From Spirosoma sp. (lineage in GTDB: Bacteria > Bacteroidota > Bacteroidia > Cytophagales > Spirosomataceae): a stretch of DNA of 64,000 nucleotides. The translations under genes and the position numbers were made by a program. The DNA lies in contig NZ_JAPLET010000026.1 of the NCBI RefSeq assembly GCF_026391055.1, forward strand, positions 682,001 to 746,000, read 5' to 3'. The notes under the pieces were generated by a model that searched no databases, had not been told where the DNA came from, and saw nothing but the letters and a program-made list of their open reading frames with translations. This document shows, one piece after another, positions 18,137 to 26,871 of the stretch. Position 1 is the stretch's first letter. Each line of letters opens with the position of its first letter.

Positions 18137-20053
18137 TTACCTTACAAGGTCCGGTCCTCGAAGGTATTTATCCAGAAACTCCCGCACCGCTTTGTACGCG
18201 GTGATCTCATTCTCTTTCTTCACAAATCCGTGCCCCTCGTCCGGAAAGGTAACGTATTCAACAGGGACACCGTTTTTCTTGACATTCGCTACAATCTCAT
18301 CCGATTCAATTTTCAGCACACGCGGGTCATTCGCTCCCTGGATAACCAGAAGCGGCTTTTTGATTCGTTGGGTATGAAACAAGGGCGATTTATTGTACAG
18401 CGCCACGGAGTCCGTTTTTGGGTGGCCAATCTCTTTAAACATGGCATCGCGTTGTGGCCCCCACCATTCGGGCATGCTGTTCAACGTTCGAAGCCAATTG
18501 GCGACCCCGAAAATATCCACGCCAACAGCAAACTCATCGGGAGTAAAGGTGAGTCCGGCCAGTGTCATGTACCCACCGTAAGAACCGCCCATGATACCGA
18601 TTCTGGCCGGGTCGACATAGCCGGTTGCGGTCAGAAACTTCTTCGACTCCACACAGTCTTTCAGGTCGGCGTCACCGTGTTTGCGATCGTCGGCCGCGTA
18701 GAACGTTTTGCCGTAGCCCGAGCTTCCCCGGTTGTTGACCGCCAGCACTACATAACCGCTGTTTACCAGATACTGCACCAGGGGCGAGTAGGTCAGGCGG
18801 GTTTGGCCGCCCGGTCCTCCGTGAATGGAGAGAATAGCGGGCAGTTTAGCCCCCGAACCGGCGTCTTTGGGCTTGTACAACAGGGCGGGTATTTCCATCC
18901 CGTCAAATGATTTATACCGAATCACCTCACCGGCCACCAGATCGCTTGGGTCGATTTCCGTATTTAAGCCACGTACCAAAGGCGTCACTTTGCCCGATTT
19001 AAAGTCGTACGAGTAAAGCGTTGCGGGCGAGTTGGAACTGTTGACATAAAACGTCATTCGCCCTTCGCTGTCGGTAATGGTCACACCGGTAATATCGCCA
19101 CCAGGTAGCGAGGGCAGCTTAACGGGTTGATTTGTGCGCGTATCAATGATTTTAAGTTCTGTACGGGCGTCGTTATTGACCGACAGAACGCGGTAACGCC
19201 CCCGATACGATAGGTAATCGCCCGAAATATCCCAGTTGGCTTTATCCATTATCGTACTTTGCCCACTAGCTAAATCGTAGGCTTTTACATAGGCGAACTC
19301 GTTGCCTTCGTCCGTACGGATGAGTAGCTTTTTGCTGTCCGGAGTAAATCCTTCCGGGCCGTTATTGACATCACCTTCGTGTTTGGTAAGCAGCCTGGTT
19401 TCTTTCGTTTTTGTATCATACAGGTACACATCGCCATCCGTTGTCGTGCTGGTTTTTGACAGCGCGATGTACCGTTTATCGGGGGATACATCACCGGGGA
19501 AGAAACCACCCGGATTTTCGAACAGGAGTTTGGGCTTCATGGTGGCGATATCCATCTCGTACACGTCGAAAGCCGCCCGGTTGCGCTGGTTCGACTGGTA
19601 GAAAAAACTTTTACGGTCGTAGCTCAGCCCGGCAAACTGAAACTTGGCTTTTTCGGCAAGAGTCAGATCGCTTACGGCACCATCTTTTTCGCGCAGGTAG
19701 ATGTGGCTCAGCTCGTTACCTCCCTGATCGCTGCTATACAAAATCCGGCCGTCGGGCAGGTAGCCAAGTACATAAATGGCGTTCGTTGTCGATTTGGTCA
19801 GTTGCTTTGGCTGGCCACTGCCATCGAAAGGGATTTCATAAAGATTAAAGACACCATCCTGATTACTACTGAACAGCACCGTCTTTTCGTCGGGTGAAAT
19901 GTCGGACCCGCCAAAACGAATGGTTTTCATGAACTGCTCGATGGTGTATTTTCGAACGGCAGCCGGCTTGGGAGCCGGACCTGCCCAGGCTGTGCCCACG
20001 GCTACTGATAGAGACAGACATAACCATATCTGTTGGCTAAATCGGTTTGGCAT
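18137..20053 (-). CDS. Prolyl oligopeptidase family (S9) peptidase, exported
   Basis: The 638-residue protein has a signal peptide (through GTAWAGP), an N-terminal beta-propeller made of TolB/DPP-like repeats (for example SPDEKTVLFSSNQDGVFNLYE, PDKRYIALSKT), and a C-terminal alpha/beta hydrolase domain. The catalytic triad is visible: Ser in GGSYGGYMT near residue 490, Asp in GANDPRV near 574 and His in EGHGF near 606. It should cut peptides in the periplasm, as a dipeptidyl or acylaminoacyl type peptidase. The ATG at 20053 is used because it opens the signal sequence; an in-frame ATG at 20146 adds 31 residues. It is a single-gene unit. Confidence 0.93.
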   Translation of the reverse strand: MPNRFSQQIWLCLSLSVAVGTAWAGPAPKPAAVRKYTIEQFMKTIRFGGSDISPDEKTVLFSSNQDGVFNLYEIPFDGSGQPKQLTKSTTNAIYVLGYLPDGRILYSSDQGGNELSHIYLREKDGAVSDLTLAEKAKFQFAGLSYDRKSFFYQSNQRNRAAFDVYEMDIATMKPKLLFENPGGFFPGDVSPDKRYIALSKTSTTTDGDVYLYDTKTKETRLLTKHEGDVNNGPEGFTPDSKKLLIRTDEGNEFAYVKAYDLASGQSTIMDKANWDISGDYLSYRGRYRVLSVNNDARTELKIIDTRTNQPVKLPSLPGGDITGVTITDSEGRMTFYVNSSNSPATLYSYDFKSGKVTPLVRGLNTEIDPSDLVAGEVIRYKSFDGMEIPALLYKPKDAGSGAKLPAILSIHGGPGGQTRLTYSPLVQYLVNSGYVVLAVNNRGSSGYGKTFYAADDRKHGDADLKDCVESKKFLTATGYVDPARIGIMGGSYGGYMTLAGLTFTPDEFAVGVDIFGVANWLRTLNSMPEWWGPQRDAMFKEIGHPKTDSVALYNKSPLFHTQRIKKPLLVIQGANDPRVLKIESDEIVANVKKNGVPVEYVTFPDEGHGFVKKENEITAYKAVREFLDKYLRGPDLVR

Positions 20054-20340
20054 GTGTTGCTTAAGGTTTGGATGAGATGAGTTTACCGGACTACTACCAG
20101 CCAGTAACCGAAGTAAATTTGAGAAACAAACCCAACACTGCTTCACTAAGAAGAAATTATTCTGTCAGGATTTGAGTAAAAGGTAACTTCTCCCGTAATG
20201 AGCCGATATAAATCAGAGTGGGGTAAGTAGGTAGCTTATACAATATTATCTGGAGCGCCAATATTACTTTATTGTTAAGATCAACTACCTTAACATCACT
20301 TGTAAATAACGTTGAGTAATTTTACTAGACGTACCATTAT
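20054..20340. other. Divergent promoter region
   Basis: The 287-nt AT-rich gap between the S9 peptidase and DUF2490 genes must hold both promoters. I see no strong repeat or palindrome in it. Confidence 0.35.
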
Positions 20341-21135
20341 TTGTCAATTGTGATTCGTCTTCGTTTTACTGTTTATTTACTCGCAGGCCTTCTTGCCCTT
20401 ACGCTTACCAGTTCCCTTGCTCAAACGTCTCTGACGCCCTCTTCGCCCTGGGGAACCTGGCTTATTGGCACCATTCAGTTGCCTACCGGCCCGAAAAAAT
20501 GGGGTGGCTTTGCCGAAGTTCAGGGCCGGGCCAACGGCGTATTTAGCCAATTTTTTTATAATGAATTGAAGGGCGGGGTAAGCTATGACCTCGACAAAAA
20601 CTTCACGCTGACTTTAGCGGGCGGGCGCTATGCTACCTATGATTACAAGGCGCTGTCCGACGGTCCGCTCAACACAGAGAAGCGGCTCTGGGAGCAGCTC
20701 ATCATTAATCAGTACCTGACCCGGCTGAAATTTGAACACCGGTACCGAGTGGAACAACGCTGGTTTACCTTTCGCGATGGAACAACCCCCTACCGAAGCC
20801 GACTTCGGTATCGACTCAACATGTTCATACCGCTAAACAACCACACCGTTAAGGAAAAAACGACCTTTCTCTCCATTTACGACGAGATTTTCCTGAACCC
20901 GATCGGGCCAACTTTTGAGCGGAATCGACTTTACGCGGGCGTTGGTTACCAGTTCGATACGCAGTGGATTCTACAACTCGGCTGGGTAAACCAAACCAAT
21001 TATAACTCGGCCACCTTCGATCAGGGTGTTTTTACGCCCTTACTGGCAACCGGAAAAAATAATATAGTGATCGGGTTGACCTACCGCATTAAACGCAGCA
21101 ATACGCCCGAACGCCTGCCAACCCAGCCGGACTAG
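20341..21135 (+). CDS. DUF2490 family outer-membrane protein
   Basis: The 264-residue protein has a signal peptide ending LAQTS and then a predicted beta-barrel of alternating strands, with the WGTWLIGTIQLPTGPKKWGGFAEVQGR opening, ELKGGVSYDLDKNFTLTLAGGRYATYD, FEHRYRVEQRW and the final NIVIGLTYRIKR strand. This fits DUF2490, a Bacteroidota barrel family of unknown role. There is no ATG at the start: translation must use TTG at 20341 or GTG at 20350. The gene stands alone, convergent with the kinase gene. Confidence 0.75.
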   Translation: MSIVIRLRFTVYLLAGLLALTLTSSLAQTSLTPSSPWGTWLIGTIQLPTGPKKWGGFAEVQGRANGVFSQFFYNELKGGVSYDLDKNFTLTLAGGRYATYDYKALSDGPLNTEKRLWEQLIINQYLTRLKFEHRYRVEQRWFTFRDGTTPYRSRLRYRLNMFIPLNNHTVKEKTTFLSIYDEIFLNPIGPTFERNRLYAGVGYQFDTQWILQLGWVNQTNYNSATFDQGVFTPLLATGKNNIVIGLTYRIKRSNTPERLPTQPD

Positions 21136-21193
21136 TTCATAGAAATGGATAACAGATCAACTTCACTATTATTTATTCATTGACAAACGACCT

Positions 21194-21231
21194 AACAACC
21201 AATAAGTTAATAATCCAATAACCAACTATCA
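21194..21231. repeat. AATAAGTTAATAATCCAATAACC words between convergent genes
   Basis: Repeated words of the form ACCAATAAGT, TAATAATCC and CAATAACC end at the kinase stop codon. They resemble the words at 31563-31631 (CCAATAAGTCAGTAACTATTAACTC). No clear reverse arm is visible here, so this is a weaker member of the class. Confidence 0.45.
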
Positions 21232-22503
21232 GCTCACCACCTTCGAGATGCGAAAGCAGTGAATGCCTGCCGTCTCCTGATAAGAGATGCTCAGGCCGTA
21301 GGTATCGCCAATTTGGCGGATTATGGAAAGTCCCAGCCCTACAGAATCCGGGCCGGGACTTTCCTTCTTAAATCGCTCAAACAGGCGTTCGGGCGAGGTT
21401 GTCAACGGTGCACCCGTGTTACTCAGACGAAGTTCTCCGGCGGTCGAAACCAACTCAATACGGCCATTTGTCTGGTTGTGCCTGATGGCATTGTTAACCA
21501 GATTCGTCACCAGACTATCTGCCAGCGAAGCAGGCAGAAGCACAGCAAAAGGCTCTTCAACCAGTACATCGACGGCCAGTTGTTTGAACGACAGCACTTC
21601 CTCCATATCAGTCAGCTTTTCAGTTAATAACGCCGATAAGTCGATTGGGAGGCTCTCGTTAAATTGCCGATTTTCGATTTTAGCCAGTAACAGTAACCCC
21701 TGATTCAAGCGCGCTATTCGGCGGGATGCCTGGTAGATCCGCTCAATCCAGCGGGTTTGCGTTTCGGTAAGTTGCTCACTCTGAATGAGTTGTTCCACTT
21801 TGGCATTGATGAGCGCCAGTGGCGTTTGCATTTCGTGGGAGGCATTTTCGGTAAACTCTTTAAGACTCCGGTAATCCTGCTGCATCTTGTCGGCCATCTT
21901 CTGCAGGACATCGTTTAGTTCCCGAAACTCGGTTATCTCGGGCTTGTCCAGTACCAGGGGTGCCCCGCTGCCCAAATCAAAGCCTTTGATGCGTGATAAG
22001 GTATCATAAAACGGATGCCAAAGCCGCCCGGAAAGCTTATTCTGGAACCAGAAAGTTCCTACTAGCAACAACCCCAGAAAGAGGAGCATCGTCACTGTAA
22101 TTACCTCAATAAGCCGGTAGGTTTGAATGAGGGATTTGCGAATCTCAACCTGATGCAATACACCCTGAATAGGCTGATAGAACGTTAGTTGGCGAAATGG
22201 CGTCAGCTCATCGTTGTACCGATTCAGGATAAGCGTATCCGTAAAAATCTCCGAGGAAACCGGATCCGCCTTGCCTGGAATAGGCGTAACATTGATTTTA
22301 TTTTCGACGAAATACGGGATGTTCGACCAGGTATTATGCGCTCGAACGTACGCTTCAAAATCCCGCCGTTCGACGCGCAGCCGATTCTCGACCTCATCGT
22401 AGATGACCAGCCGGATAATCTGGTAAAAAGTAATGGCGGTCAGCAGGTAGATGACCAGCGAAAATGCCAGATAGATTCGGTTGGTTTTGGTGAGGAGTTT
22501 CAA
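21229..22503 (-). CDS. Sensor histidine kinase
   Basis: The 424-residue membrane kinase has helix 1 at about 9-30, a periplasmic sensor of about 110 residues and helix 2 near 135-155. A HAMP-like linker and HisKA domain follow, with the phosphorylated His in NASHEMQTPLALINAK near residue 224, then the HATPase domain with the N box (LVTNLVNNAIRHN) and G box (DSVGLGLSIIRQIG). It phosphorylates the response regulator encoded just before it. Translation starts at TTG (22503) in a TTGA overlap with the regulator's TGA stop, so the two are translationally coupled. Confidence 0.94.
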   Translation of the reverse strand: MKLLTKTNRIYLAFSLVIYLLTAITFYQIIRLVIYDEVENRLRVERRDFEAYVRAHNTWSNIPYFVENKINVTPIPGKADPVSSEIFTDTLILNRYNDELTPFRQLTFYQPIQGVLHQVEIRKSLIQTYRLIEVITVTMLLFLGLLLVGTFWFQNKLSGRLWHPFYDTLSRIKGFDLGSGAPLVLDKPEITEFRELNDVLQKMADKMQQDYRSLKEFTENASHEMQTPLALINAKVEQLIQSEQLTETQTRWIERIYQASRRIARLNQGLLLLAKIENRQFNESLPIDLSALLTEKLTDMEEVLSFKQLAVDVLVEEPFAVLLPASLADSLVTNLVNNAIRHNQTNGRIELVSTAGELRLSNTGAPLTTSPERLFERFKKESPGPDSVGLGLSIIRQIGDTYGLSISYQETAGIHCFRISKVVS

Positions 22504-23177
22504 GGCTGACTGAATTTATAGCCGATACCATAAATGGATTGTACATAATCGGCAGCTCCTTTTTCCAGCAATTTGCGACGCAGGTTTTTAATATGCGAGT
22601 ATACCATATCAAACGAATCGGCCGAGTCGATGTTATCGCCCCACAGGTGTTCGGCAATGGACGCTTTGGTGAGAGCCACATCCACATTCGATAGAAAATA
22701 GAGGAGTAAATCATACTCCTTCCGCGAGAGGGTGGTAAGTTGCCCATTCACGTACACATTGCGATTATGCGGCACGACGACGATCTCACGGAAGCGGATC
22801 TCGGTATGTCCGCCAAACTGCCGCCGACGCAGCAGCGATTTCACTCTGGCGTTCAGTTCCGAGAGGTGAAAAGGTTTGGTGAGGTAATCATCCGAGCCGA
22901 TTTCCAGCCCTCTCAGCTTGTCTTCCAGGGCGTCGCGGGCGGATATGATAATTACGCCTGTAGTGGCAATCAATCGTTTGAGGGCTTCGATGATTTGAAA
23001 GCCGTTACCATCGGGCAGCGTCAGATCGACAATTACGCAGTCGTAGGTATAGAGGTGTATCTTTTCTTCTGCTTCGCGGAAAGTAGCCGCCGTTTCGCAC
23101 ACGTAGCCGTCTTTCACCATATACTCGGTGATGCTTTCGGCCAGCCCCTGTTCATCTTCTACAACCAGTACTTTCAT
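22500..23177 (-). CDS. OmpR/PhoB family response regulator
   Basis: The 225-residue regulator has a receiver domain with the phosphorylated Asp51 in VIVDLTLPDG, acidic pocket VVEDE at residues 5-9 and Lys in DYLTKPF. A winged helix-turn-helix DNA-binding domain follows (LSRKEYDLLLYFLSN through YSHIKNLRRKL and IYGIGYKF). It partners the kinase downstream, with which it shares a 4-nt overlap. The ATG at 23177 gives MKVLVVEDE, the standard start; seven more codons upstream are possible but unlikely. The signal sensed is unknown. Confidence 0.95.
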   Translation of the reverse strand: MKVLVVEDEQGLAESITEYMVKDGYVCETAATFREAEEKIHLYTYDCVIVDLTLPDGNGFQIIEALKRLIATTGVIIISARDALEDKLRGLEIGSDDYLTKPFHLSELNARVKSLLRRRQFGGHTEIRFREIVVVPHNRNVYVNGQLTTLSRKEYDLLLYFLSNVDVALTKASIAEHLWGDNIDSADSFDMVYSHIKNLRRKLLEKGAADYVQSIYGIGYKFSQP

Positions 23178-23239
23178 AGCGTTGCCAATGGTAACCAACG
23201 GCTAAAGTAAGGGGCAATTTTGGAAAGATTTGGGATTTG

Positions 23240-23304
23240 GTGGAGTGCGTGAAAGTAAGTAAAAGTGGTGGAGTAAGTTGTTCCACCACTTTCACCTACT
23301 CCAC
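23240..23304. repeat. Quasi-palindrome, GTGGAGT/GTGAAAGT words
   Basis: GTGGAGT, GTGAAAGT and GTGGTGGA on the left pair with TCCACCACTTTCACCTACTCCAC on the right. It fills the gap between the MerR gene stop and the response-regulator leader; its right end abuts the MerR stop codon. Confidence 0.75.
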
Positions 23305-24068
23305 TAAAGCCTTTCCGCAAAATACACCATGGCTTTGTTCAAAAAAGCTGCGTATTCCGGATTAGTCTGACCATTCCGGATTGTGTACCGCGGGTCATCA
23401 ATATACAGTTGCGCCAACCCTTTATAAGCGTCGGCCATGTTTCGACTCTGGCAGACCGACTCGCCCCAGAAGCTCCGAATATTGGCGTAATGCCGGGCAA
23501 TCTGCTGTTGCACAGCCTCACTGGTTGGACTCAGATGTAACATTGCCGCCAGTGCCTGAGCAATTTCCTGCTGATCGGCCTTTAGTTTGGTAAAGTCGGG
23601 GGCGCCCATTCTGCGCAGTTTTTCCTCTGACTCCTCTACAACCTGATTGCCGTATTTTTCAATGGCCTCTTTTCTATACACATCCCCTTTTGGAAAACCT
23701 TTGTATAATTCTTCGTTGGTTAACATGACTCGTTCTCCTTTTAAAGTTAAAATCGTTTTGTCAATCGTTACGAGTAGTGTTTCGAGTCGTTTCTGTCTGG
23801 ATTTTAGCGCCTGTTTATGGCTTTCCAGGGCGTTCAGTACATTGAAATCCGGCCCATCCAGCACCGCTCGAATTTCGGTCAGTGAAAAGTCCAGTTCCTT
23901 ATAAAAAAGAATCTGCTGTAGTCGGATCAACTCTTTATCGCCATACAACCGGTACCTGGCCTCGGTACGGATGGACGGCTTCAACAAGCCCAGGCGATCA
24001 TAATGGTGCAGCGTGCGCACACTGACACCGGCTAATTTCGCCAGTTTCTTTACTGAATATTCCCGCAT
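23304..24068 (-). CDS. MerR family regulator with TipAS domain
   Basis: The 254-residue protein has an N-terminal MerR winged helix (YSVKKLAKLAGVSVRTLHHYDRLGLLKPS, residues about 4-32), a dimerisation coiled coil at about 75-110, and a C-terminal TipAS domain at about 120-254, recognised by the helix-rich WGESVCQSRNMADAYKGLAQLYIDDPRYTI stretch. TipAS domains bind hydrophobic peptides or antibiotics, so this protein probably switches on genes in response to a small molecule. Its target is unknown; the two-component genes downstream are on the same strand but separated by a repeat. Confidence 0.93.
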   Translation of the reverse strand: MREYSVKKLAKLAGVSVRTLHHYDRLGLLKPSIRTEARYRLYGDKELIRLQQILFYKELDFSLTEIRAVLDGPDFNVLNALESHKQALKSRQKRLETLLVTIDKTILTLKGERVMLTNEELYKGFPKGDVYRKEAIEKYGNQVVEESEEKLRRMGAPDFTKLKADQQEIAQALAAMLHLSPTSEAVQQQIARHYANIRSFWGESVCQSRNMADAYKGLAQLYIDDPRYTIRNGQTNPEYAAFLNKAMVYFAERL

Positions 24069-24254
24069 AAATACATCGTTGCTGAGTGACGAAACAAAAG
24101 TAGGCTATGACGTAAGGGGAGAGTCAAGGAAAACTTTCAGTTTTTTCACCATTTACCTCTGGCGTCCTCGGCAGGCAGACGAAAACAAGGTAACCAGGCG
24201 TTTCAGATACAACCTAAAGACCAGATTTACAACCAAGTAAATAAAATATTCCAT

Positions 24255-25376
24255 ATGGCTTTAGGTAAACACATGATCCAGCGAAAAACTCTATATAAAA
24301 CATCAGTCTGGCTTTTCACCGTCCTTTTTTTGAGCCTGCCGGGTCATGTACAGGCGCAGTTTACAAGTAGTATCAATGGCTTCTTCTCTAAAGAATGGGA
24401 GGGTAAACAGGCGATGGTGGTTGCCAAACCCCTTCAGGGAGCACCCGTTATCGACACCACCACGATTGTGAACCGCAGCGCCATCTTTACCCTGAAACTC
24501 ACCGAACCCTGCGCGGCTTACCTTTGGATCGATGGTCTTAAAGAGGATATTCAGTTTTTTATCGACTCTCCCAAGATTTCAATTGGGGTTGAATCGGGTC
24601 TATTTGGGTCGGCCATTATTGCGGGATCGGCGAGTAGTGAACACTGGGCCGAACAGTTTACCCGTTCGAAACATGGCCGCGACCTTGACCCGGACGACCA
24701 GTTAGCTCTGCTTAATGCGTTGACTTCCGGCGATTCACTTACTGCCTTCACCCTCGAATGTAAGCTAGACTCTCTACGAACACTTGACCGGAATGCTGTG
24801 GCGAACCTGATCCTCGAACAGCCCACCCTGGCATCCAGTTGGTATCTGTTCGCGTCAAGCATGTTCTCCTACAGGCAGACGCTGGATTTATTTAATAGCC
24901 TGCCCACTTTTGCATCATACCCTTCCTACCAGCGTATTAAAGCCGAACTGACGCAAAAACAACTGGGTAAAAAAGCGGTCGATTTCAGCCTGCCTATTAC
25001 AAACGGCAAGGTAGCCCGCTTATCAGATCTGACCAGTCGGTTCGTTCTGATCGATTTCTCCATACGGCATCAGGTTAGTTGCCAGAAGCGTCATTTCGAC
25101 TTAAAGAAGCTTTATCAGAAATATCATCCGTTGGGAGTCGAAATAGTGACCGTATCAGTTGAATTTGACAGGATGTACGGTCAGGACGCCTTGGCAAAAT
25201 ACCCGCTGCCCTGGATTCAGCTACAGGATTTTATGGATACCCCCACTATTACAAAGGCTTTTTCTGTACACTATATGCCCGACAATGTGCTGCTCGACGC
25301 TACCAAAATCATGATTGGCCGGGACATGTCCGTTCAGGAACTGGATGCCATGCTGGAGCAACTGCTGAATAAGTAG
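24255..25376 (+). CDS. DUF4369/TlpA-like protein with lost CXXC
   Basis: The 373-residue exported protein has a signal peptide (about residues 7-36, ending VQAQF), an N-terminal DUF4369-like all-beta domain, and a C-terminal thioredoxin-like domain (AVDFSLPITNGKVARLSDL through VEIVTVSVEF). In active TlpA proteins the strand FVLIDFWASWC is followed by the redox pair. Here the sequence reads FVLIDFSIRHQVSCQKRH, leaving one Cys near residue 276. The usual disulfide chemistry is therefore unlikely, and binding or regulation is more probable. The fold assignment is good; the role is unknown. A second ATG at 24273 is an equal start candidate. Confidence 0.8.
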   Translation: MALGKHMIQRKTLYKTSVWLFTVLFLSLPGHVQAQFTSSINGFFSKEWEGKQAMVVAKPLQGAPVIDTTTIVNRSAIFTLKLTEPCAAYLWIDGLKEDIQFFIDSPKISIGVESGLFGSAIIAGSASSEHWAEQFTRSKHGRDLDPDDQLALLNALTSGDSLTAFTLECKLDSLRTLDRNAVANLILEQPTLASSWYLFASSMFSYRQTLDLFNSLPTFASYPSYQRIKAELTQKQLGKKAVDFSLPITNGKVARLSDLTSRFVLIDFSIRHQVSCQKRHFDLKKLYQKYHPLGVEIVTVSVEFDRMYGQDALAKYPLPWIQLQDFMDTPTITKAFSVHYMPDNVLLDATKIMIGRDMSVQELDAMLEQLLNK

Positions 25377-25417
25377 GGGTTGTTCAGTAACCGGGAGTCA
25401 GTATACTTTCCTTTCTC

Positions 25418-26530
25418 CTACTTCAATTTTTCGCGCAACCAGGCTCTTACCGGTTCATCGTATAGCTTTAAACTCGCATAAGCCAACACAATAGCGCCTG
25501 AAAAAGTGAGCACGGCATAAGGCCAGGCCTGCCATAAGGTAATGCCGCGATGATTGCTTACCCAGGCCACATAAAAATAGACCAACACATAGTGCGTCAT
25601 GTATAACGGGTAAGAAAGATCGCCCAGAAACCGACAAATCTTAGCTTCCGTCTGGCTATGCACCACACCACCGGCACCTATATAGACAATGAGTGGAAAA
25701 ACAAAGATGATGCAAAAAGCTTCGTACAGACCATTCATCCAAAGATGTTTCGCATCGCCTACTCTTGGCATCAACAGAACAGCCGCAACCAGCAGACTAC
25801 ACCATACGAAAGCATATTTGATGTAGACCGGCCGTGCTACTCGCGATAAAAGCAGACCGGCAAAAAATGGGAATAACGTACGCGTTATGCCAACGCGCAT
25901 GTGTTCGGCATTGAGTGTCCAGCCACCGGTAACGTCTCCGTTGGGGTTAGTAACAGCAAAATGCAGAAGTACGCCACCTGCCACTACAACAAAAAGAGCC
26001 AGTGTTTTATTCGATAATTTCCTCACTCCCAGCGCGTAGAGAATATTGGCGATATACTCAAAAAACAAGGACCAGCCAACACTATTGAGCGGATGCATTT
26101 CTTGCCAGCCGCGTATGTCCATCGAAAGAGGGATTGGTAGTAGCGTATAGCCAATCAGCATAACCAGGATCAGCCTCCATACAGGCACCGTATGAATAAG
26201 AGGCCATATAGTTGAATCGGTAAAATAAAAGCCTATTGCGCCGAGTGTCATACCCAATACAACGAGTGGTTGCAGCCGCACGAACCGACGCCGAAGAAAG
26301 CCGCCGATGGTTAATTTGTCCCATCGATCGTCGTAGGCATAGCCAATGACAAAACCGGACAGGAGAAAGAAAAAATCAACTGCCAAGTAACCATGATTTA
26401 CAACATTATCGAAGTGACTGCTGGCAAGCGGCTCGGCAAGGTGAAAGAATATCACGATAATAGCGGCTACCCCTCGAAGTCCATCCAGTAGTTGATAATG
26501 CGGCTTTGTACCAAGTTTGTTATTGTTCAT
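25418..26530 (-). CDS. Acyltransferase 3 family protein, integral membrane
   Basis: The 370-residue protein has about ten membrane helices and belongs to the OafA/NodX acyltransferase-3 family, which O-acetylates or otherwise acylates surface glycans or peptidoglycan. The family start motif is present, with the catalytic His region in LDGLRGVAAIIVIFFHLAEP (residues about 13-33), followed by the conserved AVDFFFLLSGFVIGYAY. The ATG at 26530 is preferred over one seven codons upstream. There is no glycan cluster beside it, so the acceptor is unknown. Confidence 0.93.
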   Translation of the reverse strand: MNNNKLGTKPHYQLLDGLRGVAAIIVIFFHLAEPLASSHFDNVVNHGYLAVDFFFLLSGFVIGYAYDDRWDKLTIGGFLRRRFVRLQPLVVLGMTLGAIGFYFTDSTIWPLIHTVPVWRLILVMLIGYTLLPIPLSMDIRGWQEMHPLNSVGWSLFFEYIANILYALGVRKLSNKTLALFVVVAGGVLLHFAVTNPNGDVTGGWTLNAEHMRVGITRTLFPFFAGLLLSRVARPVYIKYAFVWCSLLVAAVLLMPRVGDAKHLWMNGLYEAFCIIFVFPLIVYIGAGGVVHSQTEAKICRFLGDLSYPLYMTHYVLVYFYVAWVSNHRGITLWQAWPYAVLTFSGAIVLAYASLKLYDEPVRAWLREKLK

Positions 26531-26871
26531 TAAGGGCGGGGAAGTTAACAATACACGATAGCCTGGCCAGGGGATAAATTGAATGAATGTGATTTTTACT
26601 CTTCTACGCGTGGCAGTTAGTTTTCAACTATTGTGCAAGTGGCAATCATGATAAGTACTACATACATTACCCCTACTCACAAGCCCTGTCCAAGTTCCAG
26701 ACAGTTGGCACATGGATCAGCCTTTCGAATGGCGCCTTTAGGAACCCATTTCCCGAAACCCCGCTCAATCTTTCTGCCGAACGGTCTTTTTCCCAAATGT
26801 TTCCAAATTTGACTTCGTGCTTTGCACACACTTGATCGTAGGCTCGCTCTGGAACCGGTCAGGCGTTGTGC
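26531..26871. other. Gap upstream of the efflux operon
   Basis: This 341-nt region separates the acyltransferase from the efflux operon and must contain the operon promoter. I see no repeat, no terminator and no convincing gene; a 74-codon reading frame on the minus strand looks accidental. Confidence 0.4.
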
